A stretch of DNA of 64,000 nt, taken from assembly GCA_902562425.1 (NCBI GenBank), contig CACETF010000009.1, forward strand, positions 1 to 64,000, written 5' to 3'. Source of the stretch: Porticoccaceae bacterium. GTDB taxonomy: Bacteria; Pseudomonadota; Gammaproteobacteria; Pseudomonadales; Porticoccaceae. Below are positions 57,255 through 64,000 of this stretch, in pieces. The position numbers and the translations under genes were made by a program. Below the pieces are notes generated by a model. That model saw nothing but the letters and a program-made list of their open reading frames with translations. It was not told where the DNA came from and did not search any database. Numbering within the stretch: the first letter of the stretch is position 1; each line of letters begins with the position of its first letter.

Positions 57255-57639
57255 GGATTAAGTCCAATGAGGTATCTTTGAGCAGTACCAAGTGTCGCCC
57301 TGAGAATTCTATTCTTTTGATGTCAAAGCATATAATGTTCAAAGTAATCATGTTACCGCCAAGCGATGTCGTGAAATAGAAGTATATAAAAAGCTATAAA
57401 AACTTTCACACACCGCGAAACAATGTTAATTTTTGGGAATGGGGTGTGCTCTAATACTAATCACCCCGCAAATGCTGCACCAAATGGCTAATTATTGTCA
57501 AATCAAACACATGAAAGCTGTATCATTTTACCTTACAGGGGATCCAGTTGCGTCATAGCGGTACTGATTTATTCGTGCCATTTTCCACATCTGGCGGCTT
57601 TAATTGTATTTTATTAGGATTTTATAAGCAGGAAATTTC
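57255..57639. other. 385-base non-coding region
   Basis: Lies between the divergent GlpD-like gene and the enoyl-CoA hydratase pseudogene. An inverted repeat GGGGTG (57441-57446) / CACCCC (57462-57467) has a 15-base loop and no T-run. Otherwise AT-rich; I see no gene, tRNA or good promoter pair. Confidence 0.4.
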
Positions 57640-58399
57640 ATGCCGACGGTGCTCTACGAGGTAGTAAATAACATTGCAAAAATTACCCTCAATAACCCAA
57701 AGAAACGAAATATGCTTGACCTAACTATCTGCCGTCTTTTGATTAATTTCATAAAGGAAGCAGAATCTGATCGAAATGTCCTATCAGTTATTAGCTCTGG
57801 GACCGGAAGCATCTTCTGTGCTGAGGCGCCCCTCTATAAAATTGAGCCCGACAAGGACAAACTTAAAACAATATAAAGCGGTTTTTTTGAGTGTTGCACG
57901 GTGTACCTTACCAACGATTGCCGCATTGAACGGTCCCGCGATAGGCGCTGGATTCAACATGGCTTTAGCCTGCGACGCACGTATCATGTCAGAAGACGCT
58001 ATCTTGGATCCAAAATTTTTTAGATTGGGATTACACCCGGGTGGAGGATGTTCTTGGCTGCTGAGGGAACTGTGTGGCTGGAACACTGCTGCTGGTCTAC
58101 TTTTGTTTTCACAACCCCTCTCACCACATAAAGCGGTTGAACAAGGCTTGGCATGGAAAAGCGTAAAAAGAGAAGACTTGCTGGAAGCTGCGATGGGGTA
58201 TACCGATGCGATTCGACATTTACCTAGAGAACTTCTCATATACACAAAGAGAACTCTTCTTGCCGCTGATGCAAGTTGTCACTTCGATGATATTTTAGAG
58301 ATCGAGACTTAGGAGCAGCTGTGGGCATTGCGACAACCATTTTCCAAGAATGCTATTGGGATGGTCTCTAAAACAATCAATGAGAGCAACCGTTCTTGA
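57640..58399 (+). pseudogene. Enoyl-CoA hydratase/isomerase, frameshifted and stop-interrupted
   Basis: Two frames together give one crotonase-family protein. The first (57640-57876) begins after AGGAAA with the family start VVNNIAKITLNNPKKRNMLD and ends abruptly at a stop. The homology continues in another frame from about 57860 (LPTIAALNGPAIGAGFNMAL, then RLGLHPGGGCSW). The shift lies between about 57841 and 57876. A second defect is TAG at 58310-58312; the frame beyond it continues plausibly (EQLWALRQPFSKNAIG) to 58399. The oxyanion-hole loop, usually CAGAD, is degraded to CAEAP. Family members are ~255 residues. A sequencing error could explain one defect but hardly all three. Confidence 0.85.
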
Positions 58400-58460
58400 G
58401 ACCTATCTTATGTAGTATTTTTGTCAAAAAAACACTTATCACCGATCCTTGTGAGAGATG

Positions 58461-59300
58461 TTACAACTCTTTCTCTGCAGCAATGACTGATTGAAGTAGC
58501 AAAGTGTTGATGGTCATGGGACCCACTCCCCCAGGCACGGGTGTAACAGCAGCTACTCTATCATATAAGGGACCTAGCTCAATATCGCCGCAACCATTGG
58601 GATGAAACCCAGCATCGATGACAACGGCTCCATCAGGAATCCAGCTTGCTTTGATGTACTCGGGCCTACCCAAAGCCCCCACAATTAAGTCTGCTGACTG
58701 AATAATCTCCGGAAGATTTTTAGTCTTGGAGTGGCAAACCGTGACAGTTGCATCTTCATTTAATATCATCATAGACATCGGCTTGCCTAGAATGGGGCTT
58801 CGACCCACTACCACAGCATGCATCCCTGCAAGCTTGATATCGTAAGCTGCCAATAACCGCATAATTCCTCGTGGCGTAGCCGAACCAAAAGTTTGCTGAC
58901 CCATCGTCATTTTACCGAAGCCCAAGCACGTTACACCGTCCACATCTTTTTGGAGACTAATAGCGTCAAAACATAACCTTTCATTAATTTGTCGGGGCAC
59001 TGGGTGTTGTAATAATATTCCATGACACAATTTATTAGAATTCAGGGAGAAAATCTTCTCTATAAGCTCTTCCGTAGTGGTCGTGGCCGGAAGCTCAATT
59101 GCGATTGACTCCATACCGATCCTTCTGCAAGCGCTTTGCTTCATTCTGACATAAGTCTGTGACGCCGGATCTGAACCAACTAATATAGTGGCCAAGGTCG
59201 GCGGATAACCATTTTTTAACCGTATTTTTTTGACTCGATTAATGAGTTGCTGTTCAGTTTGCTTGGCGACCAATGTGCCGTCCAAAAGTATTGCAGACAT
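58461..59300 (-). CDS. folD: Methylenetetrahydrofolate dehydrogenase/cyclohydrolase FolD
   Basis: Bifunctional enzyme that oxidises 5,10-methylene-THF to methenyl-THF and hydrolyses it to 10-formyl-THF. 279 residues. [16 protein letters not shown] contains the catalytic Lys of the YxxxK motif; [13 protein letters not shown] and [12 protein letters not shown] bind folate; [13 protein letters not shown] is the NADP loop; and [11 protein letters not shown] is C-terminal. AGGAGG precedes the ATG. The gene lies downstream of the tRNA operon on the same strand, as in Pseudomonas, where it is next to the same tRNA cluster. Confidence 0.98.
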   Translation of the reverse strand: MSAILLDGTLVAKQTEQQLINRVKKIRLKNGYPPTLATILVGSDPASQTYVRMKQSACRRIGMESIAIELPATTTTEELIEKIFSLNSNKLCHGILLQHPVPRQINERLCFDAISLQKDVDGVTCLGFGKMTMGQQTFGSATPRGIMRLLAAYDIKLAGMHAVVVGRSPILGKPMSMMILNEDATVTVCHSKTKNLPEIIQSADLIVGALGRPEYIKASWIPDGAVVIDAGFHPNGCGDIELGPLYDRVAAVTPVPGGVGPMTINTLLLQSVIAAEKEL

Positions 59301-59418
59301 TACACCCTCCTTTGGAGAGACTCACACTTACCCTCATCCTGCTTGCCCCACAAGTGGGATGATATGCAGCATAAAAACTTACTATAAAATTTCTCTCAAA
59401 AGTTTCACATTGCTAATT

Positions 59419-59495
59419 TGGGGTGGACGACGGGGATTGAACCCGCGACCACCGGAATCACAATCCGGGGCTCTACCAACTGAGCTACGCCCACC
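59419..59495 (-). tRNA. tRNA-His (GTG)
   Basis: 77 bases on the minus strand including the extra G at -1 and encoded CCA. The anticodon loop reads ATTGTGA with anticodon GTG; the acceptor GTGGGCG pairs with CGTCCAC, and G-1 faces the discriminator C, the identity element for HisRS. The T-arm GCGGGTTCAATCCCCGT is intact. Last tRNA of the operon. Confidence 0.97.
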
Positions 59496-59537
59496 ATAAC
59501 ATTAACAATGATAATTTGCCGGCATGACCGGGTCCAA

Positions 59538-59614
<77 letters not shown>

Positions 59615-59632
59615 GTAGACAGGGCCCCAACT

Positions 59633-59709
59633 TGGTCGGGGATGAGGGATTTGAACCCCCGACATCCTGCTCCCAAAGCAGGCGCGCTACCAGACTGCGC
59701 TAATCCCCG
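59633..59709 (-). tRNA. tRNA-Pro (TGG)
   Basis: 77 bases on the minus strand with CCA encoded. Acceptor CGGGGAT pairs with ATCCCCG; the anticodon loop TTTGGGA gives TGG; the T-arm is CGGGGGTTCAAATCCCTC-like. First tRNA of the Pro-Arg-His unit, 18 bases from tRNA-Arg. Confidence 0.97.
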
Positions 59710-59743
59710 AATCTCGCCCTGCGGACACATTTTTTGGCTGAGA

Positions 59744-59772
59744 ATGATACTTTTTCGTCTACATTGAGTCAA
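59744..59772 (-). promoter_or_regulatory. Sigma-70 promoter of the tRNA operon
   Basis: On the minus strand TTGACT (59772-59767) and TATCAT (59749-59744) are exactly 17 bases apart; each matches consensus at five of six positions. Transcription would start near 59737, about 28 bases before mature tRNA-Pro. Confidence 0.75.
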
Positions 59773-59788
59773 CGAGAATTAGCGTATG

Positions 59789-61384
59789 TTAAAATTGGTT
59801 CATCGTGTTTTCTTTACCGGCCGCCTTGAGAGCCTGCTCACCCGAAAAGTATTCTTTGTGATCGTCACCGATATTTGATCCAGCCATCGCCTGATGCTTC
59901 ACACAATCTATATGTTGCCTGATTTCATTTCGTTGAACACCTGCAACATAAGCTAACATTCCTTCTTCACCGAAATAGCCCTTGGCAAGATTATCCGTTG
60001 ACAGCGCTGCGGTATGGTATGTGGGAAGAGTAATTAAGTGGTGAAATACCCCCGCATGTAAAGATGCATCCGATTGAAAAGATCTGATTTTTTCGTCCGC
60101 TTCAAGGGCAAGTGCCGAATTATCGTAGTGGCTTTTCATAAGTTCATTGCGGTTGTAATGAGATACGTCTCTGCCATCTGCTCTCCAGGCATCATAGATC
60201 TGTTGCCTGAAATTAAGTGTCCAATTAAATGATGGGGAGTTGTTATAAACAAGTTTTGCGTTCGGGATCACCCCGCGAATTTTTTTGATCATCCCTCCTA
60301 TTTGCCCGATATGTGGCTGCTCAGTCTCGATCCAAAGTAAGTCTGCCCCATTTTGAAGGCTTGTTATTCCATCGAGAACACATCTTGCTTCACCCGTTCC
60401 ATCTTTGAATCTAAAAAGTCCGTTAGGTAACCTTTCAGGAATCACTAGCTCGCCGCCAATTTTAATAGCAGTATCACCCTCATTCATGTCACCCATACAG
60501 CTTACAGGCCGAGTTTTAAGGTATTGATTGTAATGCGAGGCGAGATCGCCGGGAGTTTTGGAAACTGGAATTTTTTGCGTAAGGCCGGCTCCAAGTGAGT
60601 CTGTCCTGGCAACGATCACACCATCATTTACCCCTAATTCTAAAAAAGCGTATCTAACTGCATTTACTTTTGCGAGGAATTCCTCATGGGGGACCGTTAC
60701 CTTCCCATCCTGATGGCCACATTGTTTAGCATCTGAAACTTGATTTTCTAACTGTATACAACAAGCTCCTGCTTCAATCATTCGCTTCGCTAAGATGTAA
60801 GTTGCCTCTTCATTGCCGAATCCCGCATCAATATCAGCAATTATGGGAACAATGTGGGTTTCAAAGCTATCAATCATACCCTCTATTACCTTCATTTCTG
60901 GATCATTACCCATCTCTTCCGATTTGTCATATGCGTTGAATAATTCACCTAAATATTTAGCATCTGCTTGACGCAAAAATGTATAGAGCTCTGAAATGAG
61001 TCCCGGCACTGAGGTCTTTTCGTGCATTGACTGATCTGGAAGAGGGCCAAACTCGGAGCGTAACGCCGCAATCATCCAACCCGACAAATATAAATATCGT
61101 TTATTTGTTGTTCCATGATGTTTTTTTACAGCTATTAGTTTTTGCTGACCGATGAATCCATGCCAGCATCCAAGCGATTGCGTGTAGTTTCTTGGATCAT
61201 GATCGTAGTCATTCATATCCTGACGCATTATTGCAGCAGTATATTTGGCTATTTCAAGGCCTGTTTGAAAGCGATTTTGCATACGCATACGAGCCGCGTA
61301 TTTTGGGTTAATAGCCCTCCACGTTTCCCCTTTTTCAGTGATCAGATCGGACATTTTTTCTATGTGATGTTTGTAATTTTCCAT
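59789..61384 (-). CDS. aceA: Isocitrate lyase
   Basis: Cleaves isocitrate to glyoxylate and succinate, opening the glyoxylate shunt. The catalytic loop reads DAKQCGHQDGKVTVPHEEF, where the Cys is the general base; this KQCGH form fits the long Pseudomonas-type lyase. Other blocks are YLYLSGWMIAALRSEFGPLP, VYNNSPSFNWTLNFRQQ and FHHLITLPTYHTAALSTDNL. The ATG at 61384 with GAGGAC upstream gives 531 residues, the size I recall for Pseudomonas; an in-frame TTG at 61426 would add 14. Divergent from a LysR gene. Confidence 0.97.
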   Translation of the reverse strand: MENYKHHIEKMSDLITEKGETWRAINPKYAARMRMQNRFQTGLEIAKYTAAIMRQDMNDYDHDPRNYTQSLGCWHGFIGQQKLIAVKKHHGTTNKRYLYLSGWMIAALRSEFGPLPDQSMHEKTSVPGLISELYTFLRQADAKYLGELFNAYDKSEEMGNDPEMKVIEGMIDSFETHIVPIIADIDAGFGNEEATYILAKRMIEAGACCIQLENQVSDAKQCGHQDGKVTVPHEEFLAKVNAVRYAFLELGVNDGVIVARTDSLGAGLTQKIPVSKTPGDLASHYNQYLKTRPVSCMGDMNEGDTAIKIGGELVIPERLPNGLFRFKDGTGEARCVLDGITSLQNGADLLWIETEQPHIGQIGGMIKKIRGVIPNAKLVYNNSPSFNWTLNFRQQIYDAWRADGRDVSHYNRNELMKSHYDNSALALEADEKIRSFQSDASLHAGVFHHLITLPTYHTAALSTDNLAKGYFGEEGMLAYVAGVQRNEIRQHIDCVKHQAMAGSNIGDDHKEYFSGEQALKAAGKENTMNQF

Positions 61385-61474
61385 TTTGTCCTCATTTCGG
61401 CGTATTTTATTGGTAATTGTTGACAAAAAATTGAGTTTAGATACGATAGGTATATTATTCTAGTTGATGCTTTG

Positions 61475-61487
61475 TATACTTGGTATA
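61475..61487. promoter_or_regulatory. Symmetric T-N11-A site, likely LysR operator
   Basis: TATACTTGGTATA is a perfect inverted repeat (TATAC, three bases, GTATA) and fits the LysR T-N11-A rule exactly. It lies about 90 bases upstream of the aceA start and just before the GTG start of the LysR gene. TTGACA (61420-61425) and TACGAT (61442-61447) nearby may be the promoter of the regulator. Confidence 0.5.
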
Positions 61488-61493
61488 AATGCT

Positions 61494-62435
61494 GTGAATA
61501 TTACTAGGCTTGATTTAAATCTTTTGCTTTCGTTGGACGTTGTGCTTACAGAGTGTAATGTCACAAAGGCAGCTGAGATCATGGGAATAAGCCAGCCTGC
61601 AATGTCCAACAGTCTCAGGCGACTTAGGAAATATTTTAATGATCCAATCCTGATAAGAACAAGTGAGGGCATGACGCCCACTCCAAGAGCTCAAGAGCTA
61701 CAGCCAATAGTGCGCAAAGTCGTGACAATGGCAGAGGTGGCATTGCAGCCGAAGGAAGCATTTAATCCTGCAAAAAGCTCCCGTATTTTCAGGATTATGG
61801 CAAGCGACTATACAGAGGTCACGTTGTTACCCGCCGTATTGAGAATGTTGCGTGCTCAGGCGCCTGGGATAAAGCTAGATATTATGACACCCAGTGACGT
61901 TAGCTTCCATGCTGTTGAGCAAGGCAAGGTGGATTTAATTATTAACAGATTTGACACGCTACCCCTGTCTTTTCATCAGTTAAACCTCTGGGAAGATAGC
62001 TTTTCTTGTTTGGTAAAGGCCACAAATCCAGTCCTGAATAATTGGAGTATGGAAGGGTATTTGTCATGTAAGCATGTATGGGTTAGCAAGACAGGTATGG
62101 GGGTCGGGGTCGGAATGACTAATAGAAATACTCAGCGTCTCGGTTGGGTGGATGAGGCTTTGAGAGCATTGGGTCAATTTAGAGATATTGCCATTTTTAC
62201 TCGGCATTATCAGGCCGCGTTGATGTTCGCAGAACAGGAACATCTGATAGTTACTGTCCCTACAATGGCCACAAAGGCTATTCGGCACAACAAGGAAGTG
62301 GTGATCAAACGGCCCCCGTTTGAGATTCCGGCTATGCGATTAAAGATGGTATGGAGCCCCTTATTACAAAACGATACAGGACACAACTGGATGCGCCAGA
62401 GTATAAAAAAAATAGCGGCCGGGCTGTCCGAGTGA
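61494..62435 (+). CDS. LysR-family transcriptional regulator beside glyoxylate-shunt genes
   Basis: The N-terminal winged helix-turn-helix is clear: ITRLDLNLLLSLDVVLTECN, then VTKAAEIMGISQPAMSNSLR as recognition region. The effector-binding domain follows from ~95 (RIFRIMASDYTEVTLLPAVL). I prefer the GTG at 61494 (313 residues, starting NITRLDLNLL), because this is the usual LysR N-terminus and keeps the palindrome outside the coding region; TTG/ATG at 61464/61467 would add ~10 residues. Between aceA (divergent) and malate synthase G (113 bases downstream, same strand), so it probably controls both. The effector is unknown; the domain is of the NodD/NahR-like type by eye. Confidence 0.93.
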   Translation: MNITRLDLNLLLSLDVVLTECNVTKAAEIMGISQPAMSNSLRRLRKYFNDPILIRTSEGMTPTPRAQELQPIVRKVVTMAEVALQPKEAFNPAKSSRIFRIMASDYTEVTLLPAVLRMLRAQAPGIKLDIMTPSDVSFHAVEQGKVDLIINRFDTLPLSFHQLNLWEDSFSCLVKATNPVLNNWSMEGYLSCKHVWVSKTGMGVGVGMTNRNTQRLGWVDEALRALGQFRDIAIFTRHYQAALMFAEQEHLIVTVPTMATKAIRHNKEVVIKRPPFEIPAMRLKMVWSPLLQNDTGHNWMRQSIKKIAAGLSE

Positions 62436-62548
62436 CGGGTCGAAAGCTAGCAGTATCATTTTGATGAATGTACAAAATATAGCCATCTTTTTTTACTGGT
62501 GTAACTGTTGGACTTATGATCAGTCATTATCAAAAATCGGAACCTGAT

Positions 62549-64000
62549 ATGAGTAGTTATATTGAATGTGGAGATATCAAAGTTGCAAGTCCTCTGTTTG
62601 ACTTTGTAGTCAGAGAACTTTGTGTCGAATTAGAATTAGAAAGCGTGACTTTATGGGAAGGACTTTCGAAAATTATAACGCATTTTGTGCCAAGAAATAT
62701 CCAGCTGCTCCAGGAGCGGGAGAGGTTACAGTCGCATATCAATCAATGGCATTTAGATCGTTCTCACCCAATAACACCAGATCAACATAGAGAATACCTT
62801 ACGGCTATAGGTTATATATGCCCAGAGGTGCCAGATTTTCAAATTGCGCCCAAGAATGTAGACTCTGAAATTTCGTCTCAAGCTGCCCCTCAGCTTGTGG
62901 TTCCCATAAGTAATGCTCGATTTGCAATTAATGCCGTCAACGCCCGATGGGGGAGTTTGTACGATGCCCTATACGGTAATGACGTAATCGAAGAGGCAGG
63001 CGGCGCTGGGAAGGGGATAGGTTATAACCCTTTGCGTGGTCGGAAAGTAATTGAGTATGGGAAGGAATTCTTAGATTCTGCAGTCCCATTACTCGATGCG
63101 TTTCATCGGGATGTGAGTAAATATTTCATTCGAAATAACAGTTTAGTCATGTCCCTCAGGGACCAACGAGAGGTCAGTCTAGTGGCACCGGAGCAATGGA
63201 TTGGGTACTCCGGTGATAAAGAAAACCCATCAATAATACTATTAAAAAATAATGGTTTGCATATTGAAATTAATATAGATTATAGGAGTAGTATTGGCGC
63301 AAATGATATCGCTGGCGTAAAGGATATAATTTTAGAGTCAGCTGTTACCACCATATTAGATTTTGAAGATTCAGTTGCTACTGTGGATTCAACGGATAAG
63401 GTCATGGTTTACCGTAACTTAGCTGGTTTATTAAAAGGTAAGCTTACAGCGAATGTGCAACGTGGAAGTTATAAGTTTGAACGCAGATTGGCTGATGATC
63501 GTTGTTATTTAAACAGATCAGATCAACCGTTAATTTTAAAGGGCAGGGCACTCATGTTTATAAGAAATGTGGGACACCTGATGACGAGTTCGGCCGTGCT
63601 TTATAGAGGGGATAAGGAGATTCCAGAGGGAATATTGGATATATTCATGTCATCTCTAATTGGGATTTACGACCTCAGTGGGAAGGGTCAGTATAAAAAT
63701 TCTGAGAAGGGTAGTTTGTACGTCGTTAAACCAAAGATGCATGGTCCTGATGAGGTAGAGTTCACAAATGATTTATTTAATGCAGTTGAAGATTTATTCA
63801 AAATCCCGAGGAACACTATCAAAGTTGGAATAATGGACGAAGAACGTCGCACTTCTCTCAATCTCAAGTCGTGTATTGAAAAGGTTAAAGATCGTATTGT
63901 TTTTATAAATACTGGTTTTCTTGATAGAACAGGCGATGAAATTCATACCAATATGAAAGCGGGTGCATTCGCATTAAAGAAAGATTTGAAGAGCCGGAGT
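62549..64000 (+). CDS. glcB: Malate synthase G (right end cut by window)
   Basis: Condenses glyoxylate with acetyl-CoA to malate, the second glyoxylate-shunt step. The ATG at 62549, behind CGGAA, opens a frame that runs uninterrupted to the right edge: 484 codons of about 725. The G-type is shown by FAINAVNARWGSLYDALYG, TTILDFEDSVATVDSTDKV, LMFIRNVGHLMT (with the catalytic Arg region), KVGIMDEERRTS (metal-binding Glu) and NTGFLDRTGDEIHT (metal-binding Asp). The C-terminal catalytic Asp would lie beyond the window. Together with aceA and the LysR gene it forms a complete glyoxylate-shunt locus. Confidence 0.96.
   Translation, partial: MSSYIECGDIKVASPLFDFVVRELCVELELESVTLWEGLSKIITHFVPRNIQLLQERERLQSHINQWHLDRSHPITPDQHREYLTAIGYICPEVPDFQIAPKNVDSEISSQAAPQLVVPISNARFAINAVNARWGSLYDALYGNDVIEEAGGAGKGIGYNPLRGRKVIEYGKEFLDSAVPLLDAFHRDVSKYFIRNNSLVMSLRDQREVSLVAPEQWIGYSGDKENPSIILLKNNGLHIEINIDYRSSIGANDIAGVKDIILESAVTTILDFEDSVATVDSTDKVMVYRNLAGLLKGKLTANVQRGSYKFERRLADDRCYLNRSDQPLILKGRALMFIRNVGHLMTSSAVLYRGDKEIPEGILDIFMSSLIGIYDLSGKGQYKNSEKGSLYVVKPKMHGPDEVEFTNDLFNAVEDLFKIPRNTIKVGIMDEERRTSLNLKSCIEKVKDRIVFINTGFLDRTGDEIHTNMKAGAFALKKDLKSRS

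Noticed and set aside
57784-58245. 153-codon leftward frame opposite the enoyl-CoA hydratase remnant
   Set aside because: The other strand shows clear crotonase homology in this stretch; this frame has none.

Overview
The window is a chromosomal segment of a gammaproteobacterium. It is AT-rich by eye, with densely packed housekeeping genes. Several gene blocks follow the order I remember from Pseudomonas and relatives: fimV-truA-trpF-accD-folC-dedD-cvpA-purF, dnaX-ybaB-recR, dapA-bamC-metallo-beta-lactamase, lpxH-ppiB-glnS-cysS-(folD-tRNAs), and yccA-tusE. FabV as enoyl reductase, an AddAB-like helicase/nuclease pair, NhaB, and AceA plus malate synthase G suggest a free-living aerobe, plausibly an oligotrophic marine lineage. 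The species is not resolvable from the sequence. I see no insertion sequence, prophage, CRISPR array, toxin-antitoxin pair or obvious defence island.

Layout. 1-7.4 kb: C-terminal part of FimV (cut by the left edge), then a tightly packed operon for tRNA modification, Trp, fatty acid, folate and purine synthesis. 7.6-12.5 kb: 4.5S SRP RNA with a recognisable promoter, then dnaX-ybaB-recR-rnd-ycgN and a small membrane protein. 12.6-14.7 kb: a MoxR AAA+ ATPase and its VWA partner. 14.8-24 kb: NhaB, NudC, SohB, a CPA2 antiporter, a 42-residue membrane protein, NadA, BepA-like protease and PerM. 24-28.9 kb: pyruvate dehydrogenase E1 and E2, then glyoxalase I. 28.9-35.3 kb: a FemAB-like acyltransferase, FabV, a lipid A acyltransferase, DapA, BamC and a YycJ-like hydrolase.

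35.3-38.7 kb is the least ordinary part. It holds a 490-base AT-rich gap with DnaA-box-like sequences and a hairpin, then rsmJ and dapE, then about 1 kb with no convincing gene but several inverted repeats. Gene direction switches here from mostly rightward to mostly leftward. 38.7-52.7 kb: a DnaJ-domain membrane protein, DAHP synthase, the AddAB-like pair, RmuC, TrmA, a DUF4399 protein, PhhB, TusE, YccA, LpxH and PpiB. 52.9-59.8 kb: GlnS, CysS, a short GlpD-like flavoprotein, a broken enoyl-CoA hydratase gene, FolD, and a Pro-Arg-His tRNA operon with a near-consensus promoter. 59.8-64 kb is a glyoxylate-shunt locus: isocitrate lyase, a divergent LysR regulator with a symmetric T-N11-A site in the intergenic region, and malate synthase G running off the right edge.

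The window looks like core genome. The points most worth a second look are the DnaA-box region, the structured 1-kb gap, a possible dnaX frameshift site, the 42-residue membrane protein, the AddAB-like nuclease, the LysR operator and the enoyl-CoA hydratase pseudogene.
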